From assembly GCA_020356305.1 (NCBI GenBank), contig CP070636.1, forward strand, positions 527,202 through 534,949: a DNA stretch of 7,748 bases, read 5' to 3'. Positions 5,964 through 7,748 of the stretch are shown piece by piece. The notes below the pieces were generated by a model that ran no database searches, was not told the DNA's origin, and was given only the letters and a program-made list of their open reading frames with translations. The position numbers and the translations under genes are program-made. The DNA comes from Candidatus Bathyarchaeota archaeon. GTDB lineage: Archaea > Thermoproteota > Bathyarchaeia > Bathyarchaeales > Bathyarchaeaceae. The first letter of the stretch is position 1; each line of letters starts with the position of its first letter.

Positions 5964-6084
5964 TGAGTTTCTTTGGACAATTTAAACCTCAAATGGCTTG
6001 TTCTCTAACCCAACTTCTAAACAACACGCAATCACCTTTTCACCAGTTTTCCTTCATTTGTCTTTAGGGTTTTTGTGTGGCACG

Positions 6085-6095
6085 TTTATTTTTTT
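6085..6095 (+). promoter_or_regulatory. Possible TATA box of orc1/cdc6
   Basis: TTTATTTTTTT at 6085-6095 is a plausible TATA-like element. A start site would fall around 6112, about 40 bases before ATG 6152. No Shine-Dalgarno site precedes that ATG at a proper distance. Confidence 0.3.
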
Positions 6096-6151
6096 GTAGG
6101 ATAGTTCTTATTTGCTGAGTTGAAAGTCAAGGATTGCTCGTATTTTGTGTA

Positions 6152-7417
6152 ATGGAGATTCGTCGAGTGAAAGATCCTACAATGCTGGACAACGTCTTCG
6201 AGCGCTTCATGAAGAATGACAGTGTTTTCATAGACAGAGAAGTGTTGCGGCACGATTACATTCCTGACAATCTCCCTCATCGCGAGGGGCAGATTCGATG
6301 CCTAGGCGAAATTGTTGCGCCTGTTTTGAAGGCCTCTCGGTGTTCAAACATTTTCGTCTATGGGAAGACGGGTACTGGGAAAACGGCTGTCGTAAAGTAT
6401 GTGTTGAATAGGCTTATGGAGAAGGCACGTGAGTTCGGAGCTTCAGTGAGGGTTTGTTACGTAAATTGCAGGCTAGCTGGCACCGAGTACAGGATCTACT
6501 CAAGTCTCTGCGACTTCATAGGTGTGAAGGTTCCATTCACCGGTTTAGCTCTCGGGGAGGTTTTTGACCGACTTAAAGCCGGGTTGGATTCTCGGAAGCT
6601 CCTTTTGTTGGTTGTTCTGGACGAAATTGATTCGCTTGTAAAGATGCGAGGTGATGTGCTGCTTTATGAGTTGACTAGAATTAATGAAGCCCTCCATCGT
6701 AGTAGGGCCTCAATTGTGGGGATCTCCAACGATCTATGCTTCAAGGAATTTTTGGACCCCCGAGTGTTGAGTTCCTTAAGTGAGGAGGAAATAGTTTTTA
6801 GGCCGTATGATGCTGCCGAACTTCAAGATATTCTGTGGGACCGAGCGCGAGTAGCTTTTCGTCGTGGTGTTCTGGTTGATGGCGCTGTGGGTTTGTGTGC
6901 AGCCTTAGCGGCTGCGGAACACGGTGACGCACGAAGAGCCCTAGATCTTCTTCGCGTTGCAGGGGAGCTAGCGGAACGCGAGGGCGCTGAATACGTTCTG
7001 GAAGAGCACATACGAAAGGCTGAAGAAAGAATTGAGCATGACCGAATTGTGGAAGCTTTGAAGAATCTCACTCTTCACTCAAAACTTGTTCTGTGTAGTA
7101 TTTATCTTCTCAGAAAGGCGAAGATAAACTACACTATTACTGGTGACATTTACAATGTCTACTCTGAACTGTGCGACCAGTCTGGGATTGCCCTCCTAAC
7201 TCAGAGACGCGTGAGCAGTTTGATCAACGAATTGGATGTGATCGGAGTACTGAACTCTCGGATCGTGAGTATGGGGAGATATGGACGTACAAAAAAGATT
7301 CGTTTGAGCATCGCTCGCGGCCTTATTAAGGAAGTTTTTGCTGCTGATGATAGACTCGGGCGTCTGATCGGTCATACGCCTAGATGTTTGGCGGAAATTT
7401 CACGTGGTCGGAGTTGA
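6152..7417 (+). CDS. cdc6: Orc1/Cdc6 family replication initiator
   Basis: A 421-residue AAA+ initiator of normal length. It binds origin ORBs and helps load the MCM helicase. The N-terminal signature VLRHDYIPDNLPHRE is followed by Walker A GKTGTGKT (about 71-78), Walker B LLLVVLDEID (about 151-160), sensor 1 in IVGISND (Asn193), the RVLSSLSEEEIVF block (about 204-216), and the sensor 2 region GDARRALDLLR (about 258-268). Residues about 300-395 form the C-terminal winged helix, with LTQRRVSSLINELDVIGVL and a wing at YGRTKKIRLS. All key ATPase motifs are intact. ATG 6152 is chosen; TTG 6134 is in frame but would add an odd MLVFCV. The gene sits directly right of the putative origin, and its 3' end overlaps the DUF99 gene in another frame. 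Confidence 0.95.
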   Translation: MEIRRVKDPTMLDNVFERFMKNDSVFIDREVLRHDYIPDNLPHREGQIRCLGEIVAPVLKASRCSNIFVYGKTGTGKTAVVKYVLNRLMEKAREFGASVRVCYVNCRLAGTEYRIYSSLCDFIGVKVPFTGLALGEVFDRLKAGLDSRKLLLLVVLDEIDSLVKMRGDVLLYELTRINEALHRSRASIVGISNDLCFKEFLDPRVLSSLSEEEIVFRPYDAAELQDILWDRARVAFRRGVLVDGAVGLCAALAAAEHGDARRALDLLRVAGELAEREGAEYVLEEHIRKAEERIEHDRIVEALKNLTLHSKLVLCSIYLLRKAKINYTITGDIYNVYSELCDQSGIALLTQRRVSSLINELDVIGVLNSRIVSMGRYGRTKKIRLSIARGLIKEVFAADDRLGRLIGHTPRCLAEISRGRS

Positions 7418-7748
7418 AGATGGAGGATTCTCTAAGCGGTCTGCAGATCATAACGGCCAGACATTGCTCGTTTCCGTTTTACTACAAGGAACATGGATCG
7501 ACCAGTTCCAGTCGACAAAATTGCTGTGGATGGGCTAGACGCCTCTGAGAAGCTCGCCACAATGTTCCGACACTGGGCCTTTGACACAGTTACGCTGCCA
7601 GGAGTATCTTTCGCAGGGTTTAACCTAGTGGACCCGACAATTATTTTTCAAGAATTTGCCAAACCAGTTGTCGTAATTTCAAGAAGGAAACCCGCCAACA
7701 TAGCGGTCAAAAACGCCTTGTGCCAACACTTTAAGGATTGGAAGATTC
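7404..7748 (+). pseudogene. DUF99 (UPF0215) protein, frameshifted and cut by the window edge
   Basis: DUF99 proteins are small archaeal proteins thought to share the endonuclease V-like fold; their reaction is not settled. One frame reads VVGVEDGGFSKRS...TLLVSVLLQGTWIDQFQSTK from about GTG 7404 and would stop at TAG 7536-7538. The family then continues in the -1 frame from about 7517: KIAVDGLDASEKL, then LPGVSFAGFNLVDP and KPVVVISRRKPANIAVKNAL to the window end. The join is at the A run 7517-7520 (ACAAAATT): one extra A restores one continuous DUF99 protein. So this is a real inactivation, a sequencing or assembly indel, or -1 slippage at A-AAA. The 5' part overlaps cdc6. The start is unclear: GTG 7404 has GGCGG upstream, while ATG 7384 would need another extra A. 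The 3' end is outside the window. An annotation starting at ATG 7493 would miss the N-terminal part. Confidence 0.8.

Larger units (their letters stand above)
5349..6130. other. Putative chromosomal replication origin (oriC)
   Basis: A gene-free stretch of nearly 800 bases lies directly upstream of orc1/cdc6, the usual place for an archaeal origin. It holds three sequences matching the archaeal ORB pattern (a CCAGTGGAAA-like core followed by an AGGGGT run), one of them inverted, and an AT-rich tract between two of them. At 5821-5880 only 15 of 60 bases are G or C, suitable for duplex unwinding. Transcription diverges around this region: the nurA-herA operon runs left and cdc6 runs right. No RNA gene or convincing small ORF was found inside. 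That this is an active origin is inference from motif, position and gene context. Confidence 0.75.

Noticed and set aside
5871..5966. Possible C/D box RNA (ATGATGA at 5871, CTGA near 5962)
   Set aside because: Spacing of about 90 bases is too long for an archaeal C/D RNA and no internal boxes are clear; the tract is better explained as origin.
1..7748. CRISPR array, insertion sequence, tRNA or rRNA
   Set aside because: No regularly spaced long repeats, no transposase-like protein and no tRNA T-loop or rRNA-like segment were seen on reading both strands.

Overview
The window is archaeal. It carries an Orc1/Cdc6-type replication initiator, the archaea-specific HerA/NurA helicase-nuclease pair, a DUF99 (UPF0215) gene, archaeal-type winged-helix proteins and origin recognition box (ORB)-like repeats. 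The gene set would suit a TACK-type lineage, but I cannot fix the taxon from sequence alone. Several genes appear to start at GTG or ATG, with Shine-Dalgarno sites at only some of them.

Layout, left to right. Positions 1-650 look non-coding and hold a dense cluster of GATCAC/GTGATC/TCACA motifs (265-429), then a possible promoter. A plus-strand gene of unknown function (702-1151) follows. A second non-coding stretch (1152-1570) holds TGTGA-N2-TCACA palindromes and leads to a plus-strand gene for a membrane-anchored coiled-coil winged-helix protein (1571-2263). Convergent to it is a minus-strand operon, read from right to left: small winged-helix protein (5294-4884), NurA nuclease (4808-3822) and HerA ATPase (3829-2279). 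NurA and HerA overlap by a few bases.

Positions 5349-6130 are non-coding and look like a chromosomal replication origin. There are three ORB-like elements (5507-5529 plus, 5767-5789 minus, 5941-5963 plus) and an AT-rich tract between the last two. Just downstream lies orc1/cdc6 (6152-7417, plus). Its 3' end overlaps a DUF99 gene that runs off the right edge and is interrupted by a -1 frameshift at an A run near 7517-7520.

How it fits together: Orc1/Cdc6 would bind the ORBs beside its own gene and open the AT-rich tract. The wHTH-NurA-HerA operon and cdc6 are transcribed away from the origin in opposite directions, so both follow the forks. HerA and NurA form a DNA end-resection machine used in double-strand break repair. 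The two left-hand genes run towards the origin and are surrounded by a repeated operator-like motif, which suggests a separate, possibly autoregulated unit.
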